From contig OX326956.1 in the NCBI GenBank assembly GCA_946800325.1, positions 17,202,667-17,266,666 on the forward strand: a stretch of DNA of 64,000 nt, in the 5' to 3' direction. Within the stretch, counting starts at the first letter, position 1. Every line of letters starts with the position of its first letter. The notes below the pieces were generated by a model. The model saw nothing but the letters and a program-made list of their open reading frames with translations, did no database searches and had not been told where the DNA came from. Origin of the DNA: Luzula sylvatica (taxonomy: Eukaryota > Streptophyta > Magnoliopsida > Poales > Juncaceae). Made by a program: the position numbers and the translations under genes. Of the stretch, positions 1-14,351 are shown one piece after another.

Positions 1-155
1 GTACTCGAGGACAACAAAGTACTTGCAGACTGGTAGTCGTTATTTTGGGGAGAAGGACGCAATAAAGTACTCGAGGACAACAAACAACAACCAATTTACC
101 CACACTCTTATATTTATTCAAATTTGTGTAATTTCATCGTGCTACATCATCAAAT
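1..155. other. Unique flank with a short direct repeat
   Basis: No gene seen. A motif of about 20 bp (containing GTACTCGAGGACAACAAA) occurs at the very start and again near base 67. Otherwise AT-rich DNA up to the first hAT element. Confidence 0.5.
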
Positions 156-1001
156 TAGGAATGTCAATTGATTGAGTATACCAGTGTCCGACGGATACCC
201 GATCCGGATGGATCGGGTAATATCCGTTTAAATATACCCGTGGGTCGGGTATTATCCGATTAAAAATACCCGGCGCGGATACGGATAGAGTATGGCATAC
301 CCGACCCGAAGCTGATTCCTAATAATCCTAGTTATATTAATATTTTAATTTATTTTTAATTTATCTTTTCTACTATTTTTTTATTATACAATTATTTTTT
401 TATTTTTTATGTTTGATTGTTGTTGTTCTTTTTTTTGTAGTATGCTTTTAAGTGTTGCTTTTTTACTTTTTTTATTTATATTGTTTTAAACTTTTTTTAC
501 TGATATTTATTTTTTATTTATTAAAATTATTTTTTATATACTGTTTGCTGTTTTTTATATATTGATTTTAAATATTGCATTTATTTGCAATATTTAAATT
601 TATTTTTTCCTTACTAATTTTGAATACTATATTGAATATCATTTTTTCGTGACAAGTAAATTTTTTTATATACTGTTTTGATTCTCATGTTTTTATTCTA
701 AACTTGTTTTCTTACTAATAGTGTATTTTGCAATTTTGTTATATTATTATGTTATTGATGTTATTTTAATTTGAAAAAAAAAATTCGTCGATATATTTTA
801 ATATTTTTGTATATATTTGTGTATGGGTAAAATTTTCCTTGAGTAACCCGAATACCCGCGGATACGTACTAAACGGGGATGGAGGGGAGGGTAAAATTAG
901 CCATTTAGTTGACGGGTCGGGTACGAATATTACCCGATTAAGATGAGTAAAGGCATGGATGAGCCTATACCCGATCCGAAACCGAGCCATTGACATACCT
1001 A
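156..1001. mobile_element. Non-autonomous hAT-type element (846 bp)
   Basis: The ends are inverted: the left end reads TAGGAATGTCAAT and the reverse complement of the right end reads TAGGTATGTCAATGG. It is flanked by a near-perfect 8-bp duplication, CATCAAAT (148-155) and CATCACAT (1002-1009), the length expected for hAT transposition. Both subterminal regions are rich in GGGTA/TACCC and ATCCG motifs; the middle is T-rich with no transposase. The one-base mismatch in the duplication suggests an older insertion. Confidence 0.8.
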
Positions 1002-1141
1002 CATCACATTCATTTTAACCATTGGATTATGATATATGACCAATGTTACAGATATCACATATCGCTTATAGATCGGTCAGTCACCGATAAGAGATATGAC
1101 CGACATAGCTGATTCATAGCGAAAAATATCAGTGGTATAGC

Positions 1142-1621
1142 TAGGGGTGGGCAAATGGTTTGGTTTATTTGGGAACCGAACCGAACCGGTCGAATTCGGT
1201 TTATTCGGTTCGGTTTTTCGGTTTATTTGGTTCGGTTCGGTTCAAAAATTGATATCGTTCGGTTTATTCTGTTCGGTTCGGTTTTGGTATTTCCAGAACC
1301 GATTAAACCGAACCGACCGATTAACACTATTTTTTACTTTTTTATTATGTTAATTTAAAAAAAATTAAAATGTAATATTGTAAAATTAAAAATAACGATA
1401 AATATATTTTATATGATCTGTTTTTATATTTTTTTTACTAAATATCACTTGAATTTTAACATTATAAAACTTCTAGTTCGGTTCATGAAAGGTGGCTCTC
1501 AATATTCTGGATAATTCTGGATAATTCTGGATATATTTTCTCTCTCTTCGCACTCTTTCGCACTATGAAAGGTGGCTCTCAATATTCTGGATAATTCTAT
1601 TAATTAGAATGCCCACCCGTA
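1142..1621. mobile_element. Non-autonomous hAT-type MITE (480 bp)
   Basis: Left end TAGGGGTGGGCAA; reverse complement of the right end TACGGGTGGGCAT. A perfect 8-bp duplication GGTATAGC lies on both sides (1134-1141 and 1622-1629). Subterminal DNA is full of GGTTCGGTT/AACCGAACC motifs. A 45-bp internal segment beginning ATGAAAGGTGGCTCTC is present twice near the right end (about 1485 and 1564). No coding capacity. Confidence 0.88.
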
Positions 1622-1629
1622 GGTATAGC

Positions 1630-3774
1630 GGTGATGTACTTTTTAATATTAATATATTAAATTAATTCTTATAACATTAATTTATATTGAGTTTCTTAAA
1701 CTAAAGATACATGATTAATATTCAAAATTCAACAATACACATAAATTTCAAGTTAAACTAAAGATACATTTAAAATTATAACATAAAATTTACAAATAAT
1801 ACAGTAGACTAAACCACGAAATCGTGTTCATTAATCATCGGTGTAGATGCTGGTGTCCTCAGTGAAAATCTAACCTCGTCCGGATCAAAATCGATTTCAT
1901 TTCCGACCAAAAATATTAGATAAAGAAAGAAAAATAATTGGGCCAAAAATATTTATGAAAGTATTGTTAAAAGATGGGTCAGCCCAAAATAATATTCAAA
2001 ATAAATTATGTTTTAAATCCAAATCGGTTCAAATCGATCCAAATATCGGCTTATATCAGCCTATATCGATCCGTGTATCGATCGACCAATTTACTCAATC
2101 GATACGAGGCATATCGTAACGGATGGTCACTTATTTTTTTTATAATAATGAAGAAGGCTCATATGTCCTCCATCCATTGATGTCAACGGGAATGATCACT
2201 TATTAGAGATATAAAAACGACATACCGATCCATATCAGTGATATTAGTGATATTTAGAAACTGATTTTATCCCGTCCCCTTCTCTCTTTCTCCCTTCTCC
2301 TGCCAGCACGATACCACCCCCCTCAGTATAGAAATTAAGTTCATTAGTTGTTATTTCAGTCATTACATCTATCTGCCTTGTAAAAAAACTATTCCTAAGA
2401 ATTCGTCTCCAATCTAGTCTTATTTCAGTGATTTCAGTGTTGATTTTCAATCATTTGATTGATTGTTTTTCAAATTTGTGCATGACTCCGATGATGGATA
2501 GTTCGACTCTTCTCTTGTTGCACGTAATGCGCCGGTCTGGGGCCATGATAGGTATGTTTCCTCGGTCCAGTCCTCCAATGCCTCCTCTGCCATGATTGTA
2601 GCGAGATGATTGCAGCGAGAAACAAACTTTCGACGAAGCAAGGGGACTGCAGTGAGAAGCAAACTTTGGATGAAGCACGTGGTACGCAATTTGAGGTAAT
2701 TTTCAATTTTCAAATTGACATTTTGAATCAGAATTTTCAGTTTTGCCCCAATTCATCGACCATCGTATTGATTACAGTCTGTTCATTTGCAGAATTATCA
2801 GTTTTAATCCACTCAACGTCGATAATCAATTTGTAAATATCGAGAACCAGTTTCTGAAAGTCGTTCATCTCTGATCGTTTGGTGCAGTGACGGAGAAAAA
2901 CGAGATTTCATCAGAATTCAATGGCCAAATGGTAATGTTTTTTGATTCTTCTTTTATATGCTATATTTGGAAGAGGAGCTTTGAATCCTCTCCAAATTTC
3001 TTCAAAAAAAAAAAATTTATTTTTCTTTTTGAAAAAGAGGAAAATTGATTATTGTTTTAGTAAGGTTTTTTGTTTGATTGATTACGAAAGAGCTGATATG
3101 CTTTCGTGTTGGATAAAGGGAGCTTATGTCTTATTATTTTATAGTATCAATAATTGAGGTTTCAAAGCAACTTCTATTTTAACCCCTCTACGTATCACGT
3201 GGACTGAAACTTAATCTTCAAAAAATACAGGGACTAAAACGTAATTTTTTATTTTAGATGATGGAGGAGAGGATATACCAGAAGGGCAAGTGGCATATCG
3301 ATTTTGTTTCGTGGAACAAGCGGAGTTTGGCAAAACCCTAAAAATGGAGTGTAGTTGCAAGGGTGAGCTTGCCAAGACAGACCGGTACGAAACGCGTAGT
3401 TGGCGGTACCAGAGAAGAGTCTATAGGGGTTAAAATCCACCCTAAAAAGTGGAGAAGAACTAACCGAAAATATAGTGTATTTGGCGCAACAAGACTTGCG
3501 ACGTGTAGTTCCTTCTACTTTATACACTAGTGTATGTTCTACGGATTTGGTTCTTCGATCTTGCGGTCTTCGTATACGAATTTCTTTAACATAGTAAACC
3601 GGCAAATATCTCGATCTCATGTAGTTCCTTGTATTATTTACAAACGTGTTGTTATCGTTCGTGATGTGTGCATATGTTGCATTTCTATTAATTACAATTA
3701 GACACAAAATTAGTATCTCTTGTATTGTTTGGATATCATCACACGAGTCAACACAAACTAACTGAACTAAATTA
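1630..3774. other. Intergenic DNA, no supported gene
   Basis: AT-rich. About 2010-2240 is rich in ATATCGATCC-like motifs. Near 2145-2200 there is a short SINE-tail-like piece (CCTCCATCCATTGATGTCAA, minus-strand sense). A 41-bp imperfect tandem duplication lies at about 2605-2690. A 152-codon open frame on the minus strand (3249-3707) has no recognisable domain and is not called. Confidence 0.4.
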
Positions 3775-3786
3775 AAAATATAAGAA

Positions 3787-3946
3787 TTTTTTTTTTTTTT
3801 TTTTTTTGAATGGTATCCGACAAGCGATCGCTTTCGTTACTGATACCTAATATTTTTGATGCCACTGGGGATCGAACCCACAACCTCTCACAACGTACGG
3901 TATTTTGTGTCTCACACTCAACCAACTAGGCTATGGACCCATTGGC
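3787..3946 (-). mobile_element. tRNA-derived SINE, minus orientation
   Basis: Read on the minus strand it begins TGCCAATGGGTCCATAGCC, with an A box (TAGCCTAGTTGG) and a B box (GGTTCGATCCC), and ends in a poly-A tract seen as the T-run at 3787-3807. A 12-bp target duplication AAAATATAAGAA flanks it (3775-3786 and 3947-3958). The same family recurs at 23881 and inside the hAT elements at 42588 and 56820. Confidence 0.88.
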
Positions 3947-3958
3947 AAAATATAAGAA

Positions 3959-4739
3959 TATAAGAAATTTGATCGATCAAATTTAAACTTTAAAAGACTT
4001 GAATCAACTTTTGATAAAAAAAAAACAAGAGACAAACAATAAATTGTTTCCTTATATTTAATATTGGATCCATATTAAGCTGGACATTTCGTGTAAAAGA
4101 ACAAATAATTTATTTTCACATCTGCTAATATATTTTTTTAAAAATTTCCGTCTTACAACTCTAAAATTAAAATATTTCTATTAAAATTGATATAATTTTT
4201 TTTTATTATTACCAGAACTGAAAAAAAATATATACATAAAATTTTCCTACTCGAAACAAGAAAAATATTAAAATCTTATCAATTTAAATTGTTTCATCAT
4301 ATAAAATCAAATGACGAAATAACTAATTCTTCAAATTCACCCAAATCAATGTTATATTTGCAAAAAAAATAATATTGTACACTAAAAAAGTCCATTCATT
4401 TTGTAAAAGAGCACAAAATTTTTCAAAAATTCTCTCATTTCTAAGAAATGGAGAGAAGAAAAAGAACAAATGACATTAGCTTGATAAATAGCCAAATCTG
4501 GTACAATTATTTCCGGGGAATCCGGCACAACCTAATAATTATTTCAAGAACCTGCGTGTTTGCTAGGACAGTTTTGTATAGTAACAGGAAACTAGTAGTT
4601 GCAGGAAACTAATATATGAATATCAAGAAACTATGATAGCAGGAAAATGCAAAAAATATAGGTGTAGAATGTTTAAAAGGTGTTTGATGAAAATCATAGG
4701 ATCATACGTAGGAAAGGGATAAAATATTTCATAATTATA
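3959..4739. other. AT-rich intergenic DNA
   Basis: No gene, RNA or repeat with clear ends is visible here. Confidence 0.4.
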
Positions 4740-4959
4740 TTATATTTTATGAAATTTTATAATTATAATTATTATTACTATTACTAATTATTACTATTAT
4801 TACAATAATAATAAAATAATAATAATAATAATAATAAAATAATAATAATAATAATAATTAATTATTATTATTATTATTATTGTTATTGTAATTATATCCC
4901 AAATTGCTAAATAAATCATCATCATCATCATTATTATTGTTATTATTAAATTTTAAATA

Positions 4960-4999
<40 letters not shown>

Positions 5000-5085
5000 A
5001 TATCCTATATATTAGTGTTATTATTATTGTTTAAATTATTATTATTACAATAATTATTTTTATTATAACAATAATTATTTATTAT
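4740..5085. repeat. ATT/AAT microsatellite cluster
   Basis: Several runs of (AAT)n and (ATT)n, some facing each other so that the region could form hairpins. It directly precedes the 70-bp minisatellite. Confidence 0.8.
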
Positions 5086-5130
5086 TTATCTTTACAATTA
5101 ACATGTAAACTTAAGAATAGTTAAAAAATA

Positions 5131-6065
5131 TTACGAATACACATACGGTATCCGATGTCCGATTTCGAATACGAATACGGTATACGATATCCGATTTCGA
5201 ATACGAATACGATGTACGATATCTAATTTTGCATTCGAATATGAATGCGGTATTCGATATCCGATTTCGAATACGAATACGATATACGATATCTGATTTT
5301 GAATACGAATACGATATATGATATCCGATTTCGAATACGAATACGATATACGATATTTGATTTTGAATTCGAATACGAATGCGGTATTCGATATCCGATT
5401 TAAATTACGAATACGATATACAATATCTGATTTTGAATTCGAATACGAATGCGGTATTCGATATCCGATTTCGAATACGAACACGATATACGATATCTGG
5501 TTTTGAATTCGAATACGAATGCGGTATTCGATATCTGATTTCGAATACGAATACGATATACGATATCTAATTTTGAATTCGAATACGAATGCGGTATTCG
5601 AAATCCGATTTCGAATACGAATACGATATACGATATCTGATTTTGAATTCGAATATGAATGCGGTATTCGATATCCGATTTCGAATACGAATACGATATA
5701 CGATATCTGATTTTGAATTCGAATACGAATGCGGTATTCGTTATCCGATTTCGAATATTCGATATCCGATTTCGAATACGAATACGATATACGATATCTG
5801 ATTTTGAATTCGAATACGAATGCGATATTCGATATCCAATTTCGAACACGAATACGCTATACGATATCAGATTTTGAATTCGAATACAGTATCCGATATC
5901 TGATTTTGAATAAGAATACATATATAAATACGTTATTCGATACGAATACAAATACAAATACAGTATTCGATATCCGATTTAGGATACGAATACGAATCTG
6001 ATATTCTATACGAATACAATATATGTTATCCGGTATCCGATTTTGAATATGAACACGGCATCCGA
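5131..6065. repeat. 70-bp minisatellite array
   Basis: A unit built from GAATACGAATACGATATACG, GATATCTGATTTTGAATTCG and GCGGTATTCGATATCCGATT repeats with an exact 70-bp period in the centre: GCGGTATTCG starts at 5381, 5451, 5521, 5591, 5661 and 5731. The flanking units are more diverged or partial. The unit is itself made of short inverted GAATACG/CGTATTC-like motifs. Open frames across it on both strands are by-products of stop-poor repeats, not genes. Confidence 0.9.
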
Positions 6066-7129
6066 ATAAAAATATAAATTAAAAAAAAATGCCAAGACAA
6101 TATCTTTATTTTTTTTTTCAAATAAATATAAATTAAGTGAAATTATCCAATAACATAATAGAGTAAACTGAGTTTTGGATTTCTCTTTTGAAAAATATAT
6201 CATATAATGGAGACTACTAAAATTGTTCTATTAATTTTTGCACACCAATCTGTGAAAACTTTTCTCACACGTAAGTTTCTAAAAGCCAACAAAATTGACC
6301 CGCTCATGTCATTCCTCATTCCTAGGTTTGAATCATAAAACCAGCATCAACAAATGAGGCACCGAACACCTCAAAATATAATCCTCACAAAACTTATCTT
6401 TTATCTCAAAACTTGATCATGAAACTCCACTGCCGAACACCATACGGTACGTTGGTGATACACACACTTTATTATTTAATCAAAAGTAACTATATTGAAT
6501 GATTAACTTATGAACTTTTAATAAGCTTTGGGATTGTGTAAAGTAGGCCATAAAGCAAGGGTACCGTGTTCGAGTCTACCAAGTCTCCCAAGTCGTTTTC
6601 CGTCTCCTTTTCCTCTTAAAACGGCCGAGGAAATAAGGGGTGACTTTACCTGGTCTATTCTTTTCTTTAAATGGGGAAATATTCATTTTTTTAATAGCGA
6701 TATTATATTTTGAATATGTTTATAACAAAGAACCACTTTGTACACTGAAGAGTACTATATAGAAATTCAGATTTTTAATATATTTGGTATCATTTAAAAT
6801 GAGAAAAAAATTGTGATTTGAAATTTTGTATTTGAGCACTCATGGTGTATTAAATAATTAAAGTGAGACAATTATGAGGGAAGTATCGATCAGTTATTTT
6901 GTTGTTGATTGTTAGTTCATCATATTAAATATACGTTATATTATTTTTTGTTCATCTGACATATTGGTATAAGTCCATACCGTTTAAATTGATATGGTAA
7001 TTTAGTAAATAGTGTAAATTTAACTTATCATAAAATTAAATTAAATATAACATATAATTCTCTAGTTAGTCGTTATTTATAATTAATGATCAAAATTATT
7101 TTTATTTTTTTTGTCAGAAAACCATACTT
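6066..7129. other. AT-rich intergenic DNA with a SINE-like fragment
   Basis: No gene seen. At about 6525-6665 the sequence has a B-box-like CGTGTTCGAGTCT followed by a pyrimidine-rich stretch, which may be a decayed SINE of another family. No clear target duplication was found. Confidence 0.35.
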
Positions 7130-7830
7130 ATTGTACATATGTGCATTACGAAATTAAATGATTACTACAAAGTATCCACTTCGCCGACAATTTTTTCTGT
7201 TTATTTTTTGTGATAACGAAGAATTTTTAGTTCATTGTCACGTGTATTTCTTTTCGAAAAAGTATCTTATTTAGTAGTAAAAAAAATCATCGTTTCAACT
7301 AATTTTACGTTTCTTTTAGTAAACCTACCAACGATTACTCGCAACTCGGAACTACATGTATGAAGTAATATTTGATCTCCAAAATAATTGTATTGTAATG
7401 AAACAAATCCAGACCGTTGAAAATAATATGATAATTTAAATTTAAATAACATATATATTTAATCTATTATAAGAATCAAACATAAATAAAATACAATTAT
7501 CTTGTTAATTGTTACTTATAACGGAAATGATATATAACAAATAATATATTTTACGTTTCTTCTACATAGTCATCGTTATGGTATATACAAACATTCCAAA
7601 AAAAAAAATTGCCGCAAAGTTTCCACTTCGTCGATTATATTTTGACTGATATTTTTGTGGAATTCGTTCGTATTGGTCAATACAATAATTTTCAATAATT
7701 TTCTAGAAAGATGTGCACGCTCTTAAAAAATTCCACCGTTTGAATGAATTCTGTTTAATTTTAGTAAAATTACCAACAATCAGTCGGACCTCAGCGAACT
7801 ACAAGTATTGAATAATATTCGACTCATACT
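7130..7830. repeat. Old tandem duplication upstream of the BSK gene
   Basis: Two diverged copies about 450 bp apart share the order CAAAGTATCCACTTCGCCGA (about 7169) / CAAAGTTTCCACTTCGTCGA (about 7615), then TTTTAGTAAA...TACCAACGATTACTCG / TTTTAGTAAA...TACCAACAATCAGTCG, ending in similar TGAAGTAATATT / TGAATAATATT. The first copy contains a G-box CACGTG at 7239-7244. Degenerate, so probably old. Confidence 0.6.
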
Positions 7831-7929
7831 CTATTTGGCCATTTTGGGTCTATTTATCATCCCTCCCATATTTATTTCATTATCAATAATAAATAAAGCT
7901 TCATAATTATTCTCTCCACATTCTATTTC

Positions 7930-7939
7930 TATATATTTA
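7930..7939 (+). promoter_or_regulatory. Probable TATA box of the BSK gene
   Basis: TATATATTTA lies about 147 bases before the BSK start codon, followed by a pyrimidine-rich leader, a normal layout for a plant promoter with a leader of about 110 bases. Inferred from position only. Confidence 0.5.
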
Positions 7940-8076
7940 GCTCAAATATTCATTTAATAAACCAAGCAAAAAGCTGAATTCTTTCCTCTCCCTCCTGTCA
8001 TATCATCAAACACTTAACTCACCCACCCACGCACACTACCAACAGGGAGAGAGATAGGAAGCTCGCTCAAGCATCC

Positions 8077-10253
<2,177 letters not shown>

Positions 10254-10739
10254 GTTTCGAATTGTCGGGTTTGTTTTTTTGAAGGTAGTTGTGTTCGGGA
10301 TGTAAGTTGGTTTACTTTTTTTTTTGTATATGGGGATGATTGGAGGTGCAAGGAAGGATATGGGGTTAAAGAGTGAAAGGAAATTAATTAATTTAGAGTG
10401 AAATAGTGCTTTTGTTGTTGTTGCTTTTTTGGTAATGTGGGGGTGATGTACATTTATTGTTGTGGAATGGATAGGCTTGTGTTATGTTATGGTCTTATTT
10501 GGTGTGCATCATTTTGTGTGTGTTGGTATAATGTTTAAGTGCTAATTTTAGTATTAATGTATTGTTGTCTTTGTTGCAAAATCAACTTTTTACTTTTTAT
10601 CATGTTATTATAAAATACATGGTATACATATTATATACAAAATAAATCACAAAATTAGTAATTATTATTTAGTAATGCCCTCTTAACTTCTTTATATAAT
10701 ACATTAGTTTTAGTAGTCCTAAAATTTATACGGCCATCA
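10254..10739 (+). other. 3' flank of the BSK gene
   Basis: T/G-rich DNA after the stop codon, typical of a plant 3' UTR and terminator. No single polyadenylation signal stands out. No other gene is seen before the hAT element. Confidence 0.4.
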
Positions 10740-10747
10740 ATTCTAAG

Positions 10748-11599
10748 TAGTGTTGCAAATTACGTTGTGTTGCGGCAATATAGCGTGATATTGTGTGTAT
10801 TGGAAGCCAAACGATGTGCGCTGCGATTTTTTTGCATTATCTCGTTTTCTGACGATATATTGATGTGTACGAAATAGCGTGAAGCGTACGTTGCGTGTAA
10901 CGCTGCTCAATATCTAATTTTCGCAACATTCCATTATTTGTGCTTTTAAAATGATTTTTAGTATTTTTTTTGTTTGTGTATAAAGATTTATAAAAGTCTA
11001 TTATAGTTATACATTATAATATAAGAACATAACTCCACAAATAAACACAAATATTTTTTCATTTTTTCGCTAGGGTTTATTATTTTCTTTTTGTTCATGT
11101 TTTGTGAGGCAATTTTTCCTCTTTTTGGCAGGCAAATTTTTGAGTTCTGTTTTTTCTTCTCCTTTGTCATCTTTGATTGTTTAAGTGCTTAAGAACTAAG
11201 ATAAATCTCCAAACGTAACTTCATTTTTTTTTCTACCATATTAACATTCTCTCATCTTCTAAAAAAACCAAACTTTCATTTTTTTTCCCATCTTCTCTTT
11301 TACTTAATTTATCTTATTTTTGTTTCATTTTTTTAGCACATTGAATTAGTGCTACTATTTAATATAATATGATTTTTTGAGTGTCATGTTATTGTATTTT
11401 TTGTATCTTTATTTATGTGGTTGAAAGAAGTAGTGCCGTAATGGATTTTTATTTTGAACTACCAACATATCATATATAAAATGGTTATTCTTATTGCTCG
11501 CTACAAAAGTGTAGCTTCGATATATCGCACGCTATACGTTATACGCTACAAAAAAAAAATCACGACACCGCGCCGCGCTAAACGCTATTTGCAACCTTG
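10748..11599. mobile_element. Non-autonomous hAT element (852 bp)
   Basis: Left end TAGTGTTGCAAAT; reverse complement of the right end CAAGGTTGCAAAT. The perfect 8-bp duplication ATTCTAAG flanks it at 10740-10747 and 11600-11607. Subterminal regions are rich in GCG-containing motifs such as ATAGCGTG and CGCGCTAAACGC. The middle is AT-rich with no transposase. Confidence 0.88.
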
Positions 11600-11607
11600 A
11601 TTCTAAG

Positions 11608-12477
11608 TGATTAAATCATTAGATACAAAAAATATATAATAATAGAAAAAAAATGTTTCATCGATATGTAATTTCATATGCACGCCATCAATATGAATTC
11701 ACATATGGAAGTTGAATCTTTTTCAATTTTGACCGAATTTTGTGCTCCAACGCACTTCATAACGTATGTCGTCTTTCATCCATATTTTATATCTTATTTA
11801 GATGTACGATATATATTTATTTGTTATATCATTTTTTTTATGTATCTTATACATTTGAGATGTCTGGTATACCCTTTTTAATACAATACATGTTATATTT
11901 TGTATACATCCATAAAATATCTTTGTTTGTTGTACCTTTCTAGATGTATCATATACATTTTATATGTACACTATAATTTTTTAAATAAAATACACGTTAT
12001 ATATTTTTATATGTATGATATATATTTATATATGTATGATACATTTTTTTAAGGTAATTTTTTTTTACATGGGTGAACCCGATTTATAAATTTTGTATAA
12101 CAATTTATATTTTTTGCGGTGTGTATTTGAATTGCACAAATACAATCTAAATTGGACAAATACGGTCAACATTTGAAAAAGTCAAACTGTCACGTGTAGT
12201 ATTTTTATTGATGACATACATACGAAATACATATTCAAGAAATACGTTTGTCGATTTCATAATAATATAAAATAACCTAACAAAGGGGACTAATGTGAAA
12301 CCGTGAAATGCATTCACGAAATGCATATTCACGTGCCGTGTTTCTGTTACAAATTGCCGTGTTTCTGTTACAAATTCCCACAAGGTGTCTGAAAATTGAA
12401 CAAGAAGCACTAAAGTAGGTTTGTGAATTAGTGAAACGGCACAAACGTGAGAATACTGGTGATTAGCATGAAGGCAT
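11608..12477. other. AT-rich intergenic DNA with a diffuse repeat
   Basis: No gene. At 11780-12070 repeated motifs such as GATGTATCATATACATTTTA and TTTTATATGTATGATATA occur; similar wording recurs at 34440-34770, so this is probably a decayed dispersed repeat. A 24-bp tandem pair (GCCGTGTTTCTGTTACAAATT) lies at about 12334-12380. Confidence 0.45.
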
Positions 12478-13400
12478 ATTGAACAGGGAATTGGAAAAAT
12501 GAGGCTGTGTGACTGCAAAAGGGCTTTTGCACTACGCATGGATTGCGGAAAAAAAATATATTTTGAAATTGCATTGTGTGATTTAATTGCAAAAAAAAAT
12601 CTACATTTCAAAACTACATCATGGACAAATTGTTAACAGGCTCCAACATTTTGAAATTGCTGTTATTTAATAAAATCTTATAAATTCAGCAAGTTTCTGT
12701 TATTTAATTGGTTCTAACCTATGTTACGCGGATACTTCAAAAATACAGAAGTATCATGAGGATAGGCGTATCCGATACAGATACGGGTGCGATATGGCTC
12801 GGATACGTATCGGATACGTCACTATCGGATACGGATGCGATACGGTTCGGATACGTATCGGATACGCCACGTGGCGTATCCGAATATTTTAATATTTATT
12901 TTTTTGGATACGACGGGAATACAGCAGGATACGACAGGTTACGGCTGGGGATACGTCTAGGATACGGTTGGGATACTCAATTTAAGATACTTTGGTCCAT
13001 AATATTTTTAAATAAATTATATAAGATACTTTTAGGATAGTTCTATATTAGTTCTAAAATATTTCTAGAACAAGTTTATGATAGTTTTATGATATTTGTA
13101 TTGTTTGGTTGATATTATTTATTGTCATAATATTTAATTTAAAAATATTATTAATTTATTAATTATATATATTATAAATATATTAAATTAATAACTATAC
13201 AGCCGTATCCGTATCCGTGATTTTTTGAAAATTACCGTATCGTCGTATCCGTATCGTATCGGATACGCTATCCGTATTTGTATCCGTGCAACATAGGTTC
13301 TAACACAGTTATATAATTTATTTTAATAATCAACAGCAAAATTCCTAATTTATTAATCATAGAGATTTCACATCTTATAAATTTCAAAGGATTGTAGTCG
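12478..13400. repeat. Dispersed repeat, copy 1 (split by a MITE)
   Basis: Related stretches lie at 15210-15590, 19616-20300 and 23330-24300. Shared landmarks are GACTGCAAAAGGGCTTTTGCAC, TACATCATGGACAAATTGTTAACA and TTTCACATCTTATAAATTTCAAA. This copy is interrupted by the hAT element at 12719-13296. Class unknown; no coding potential or clear termini seen. Confidence 0.6.
12719..13296. mobile_element. hAT-type MITE, CTATGTTGCACGG family (578 bp)
   Basis: Left end CTATGTTACGCGGATAC; reverse complement of the right end CTATGTTGCACGGATAC. The perfect 8-bp duplication GTTCTAAC flanks it at 12711-12718 and 13297-13304. Subterminal DNA is packed with GGATACG/CGTATCC. A related copy of the host repeat at 23330-24300 retains the uninterrupted site near 23489-23500. 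Other family members are at 41583, 43313 and 52079. Confidence 0.92.
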
Positions 13401-13507
13401 TCGTAATCATTGAACATAGGATGCCAATGGGCAATACTGCCAATACGCCTGTCCCCAACTCAACGCGTATGCTTATTGCTTCGCCCCATCTTCAAGTGCC
13501 TTGGTCC

Positions 13508-14094
13508 TGGCGGTGTCAACGATTCGGACAATGATCATACCAGATTCATATTTATATTATTTTTCGAATCCGGATTTAAAATTATCCAGATCCGGATACG
13601 ATTCGGATAGTAAATAAATACGGATATGGTTCGAATTCGAATATATTCGGATACGGATACAGTTTTTTTTTCCGGATAATAAAACGAATATTATGTTATG
13701 ATAATATAACTAATTTTTTAACTATAAATATATATAATTTATGACATGAACCGTATATATGATTATATTTAAACATGATTTTATGATTGTGATTTTAAAT
13801 CGTCCACACATAATTAATTTATACATGATTTTTTCACTAATATTAAATAAAATACATAAAATTTATATAATATACGGATCCGGATCCGTATACTCGAATT
13901 CGATTTCGAATATCCGGATCCTAAAAATACCCGGATTCGTCCGACACCAAAAATCAAATATCGAATCCGGTTCAGGATTAAAAACCGGATAAAAAAATGA
14001 ATAACCACATTCATATCCGGATCCACTTGAATTCGAATATTTTTTGTATACGATTCGGATCGGTTTGGATAATACCACACCATTGACACCCCTA
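13508..14094. mobile_element. Probable hAT-type element (TAGGGGTGTCAA family)
   Basis: The right end, reverse complemented, reads TAGGGGTGTCAATGGTGTGG; the left side has GGCGGTGTCAACGATTCGG. Both halves are rich in ATCCGGATCC/GATTCGGAT motifs around an AT-rich core. The expected 8-bp duplications would be CTTGGTCC and CTTGTATC, only 5 of 8 identical, so the left boundary is uncertain. Confidence 0.55.
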
Positions 14095-14351
14095 CTTGTA
14101 TCTCTATCATACTTTCTGTGTGTTGTTTTGTGAACCGAGTTGGGCTGAATTTTTTCTAGACACATCATATATTTAACGAGCGAACTATATTAGTGTCGAA
14201 TATCATTGGACAATGAATATCGATTGAGCGTAAATTTATACCAACAAATATTTCCTTTATGAATATAAAATTTTAAAGTTACTATATTATTTTCCTTATA
14301 CTATGGTTCAATATGAATATGAAGTTTTCTTTATCAATATACCATTTAATT

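Noticed and set aside
3249..3707. 152-residue minus-strand open frame
   Set aside because: No domain, no splice or promoter context, and atypical composition; probably chance.
5400..5957. 185-residue minus-strand frame and several + frames over the 70-bp array
   Set aside because: Stop-poor tandem repeats open on both strands; not a protein.
12147..12611. 154-residue minus-strand open frame
   Set aside because: Overlaps the dispersed repeat; no recognisable protein features.
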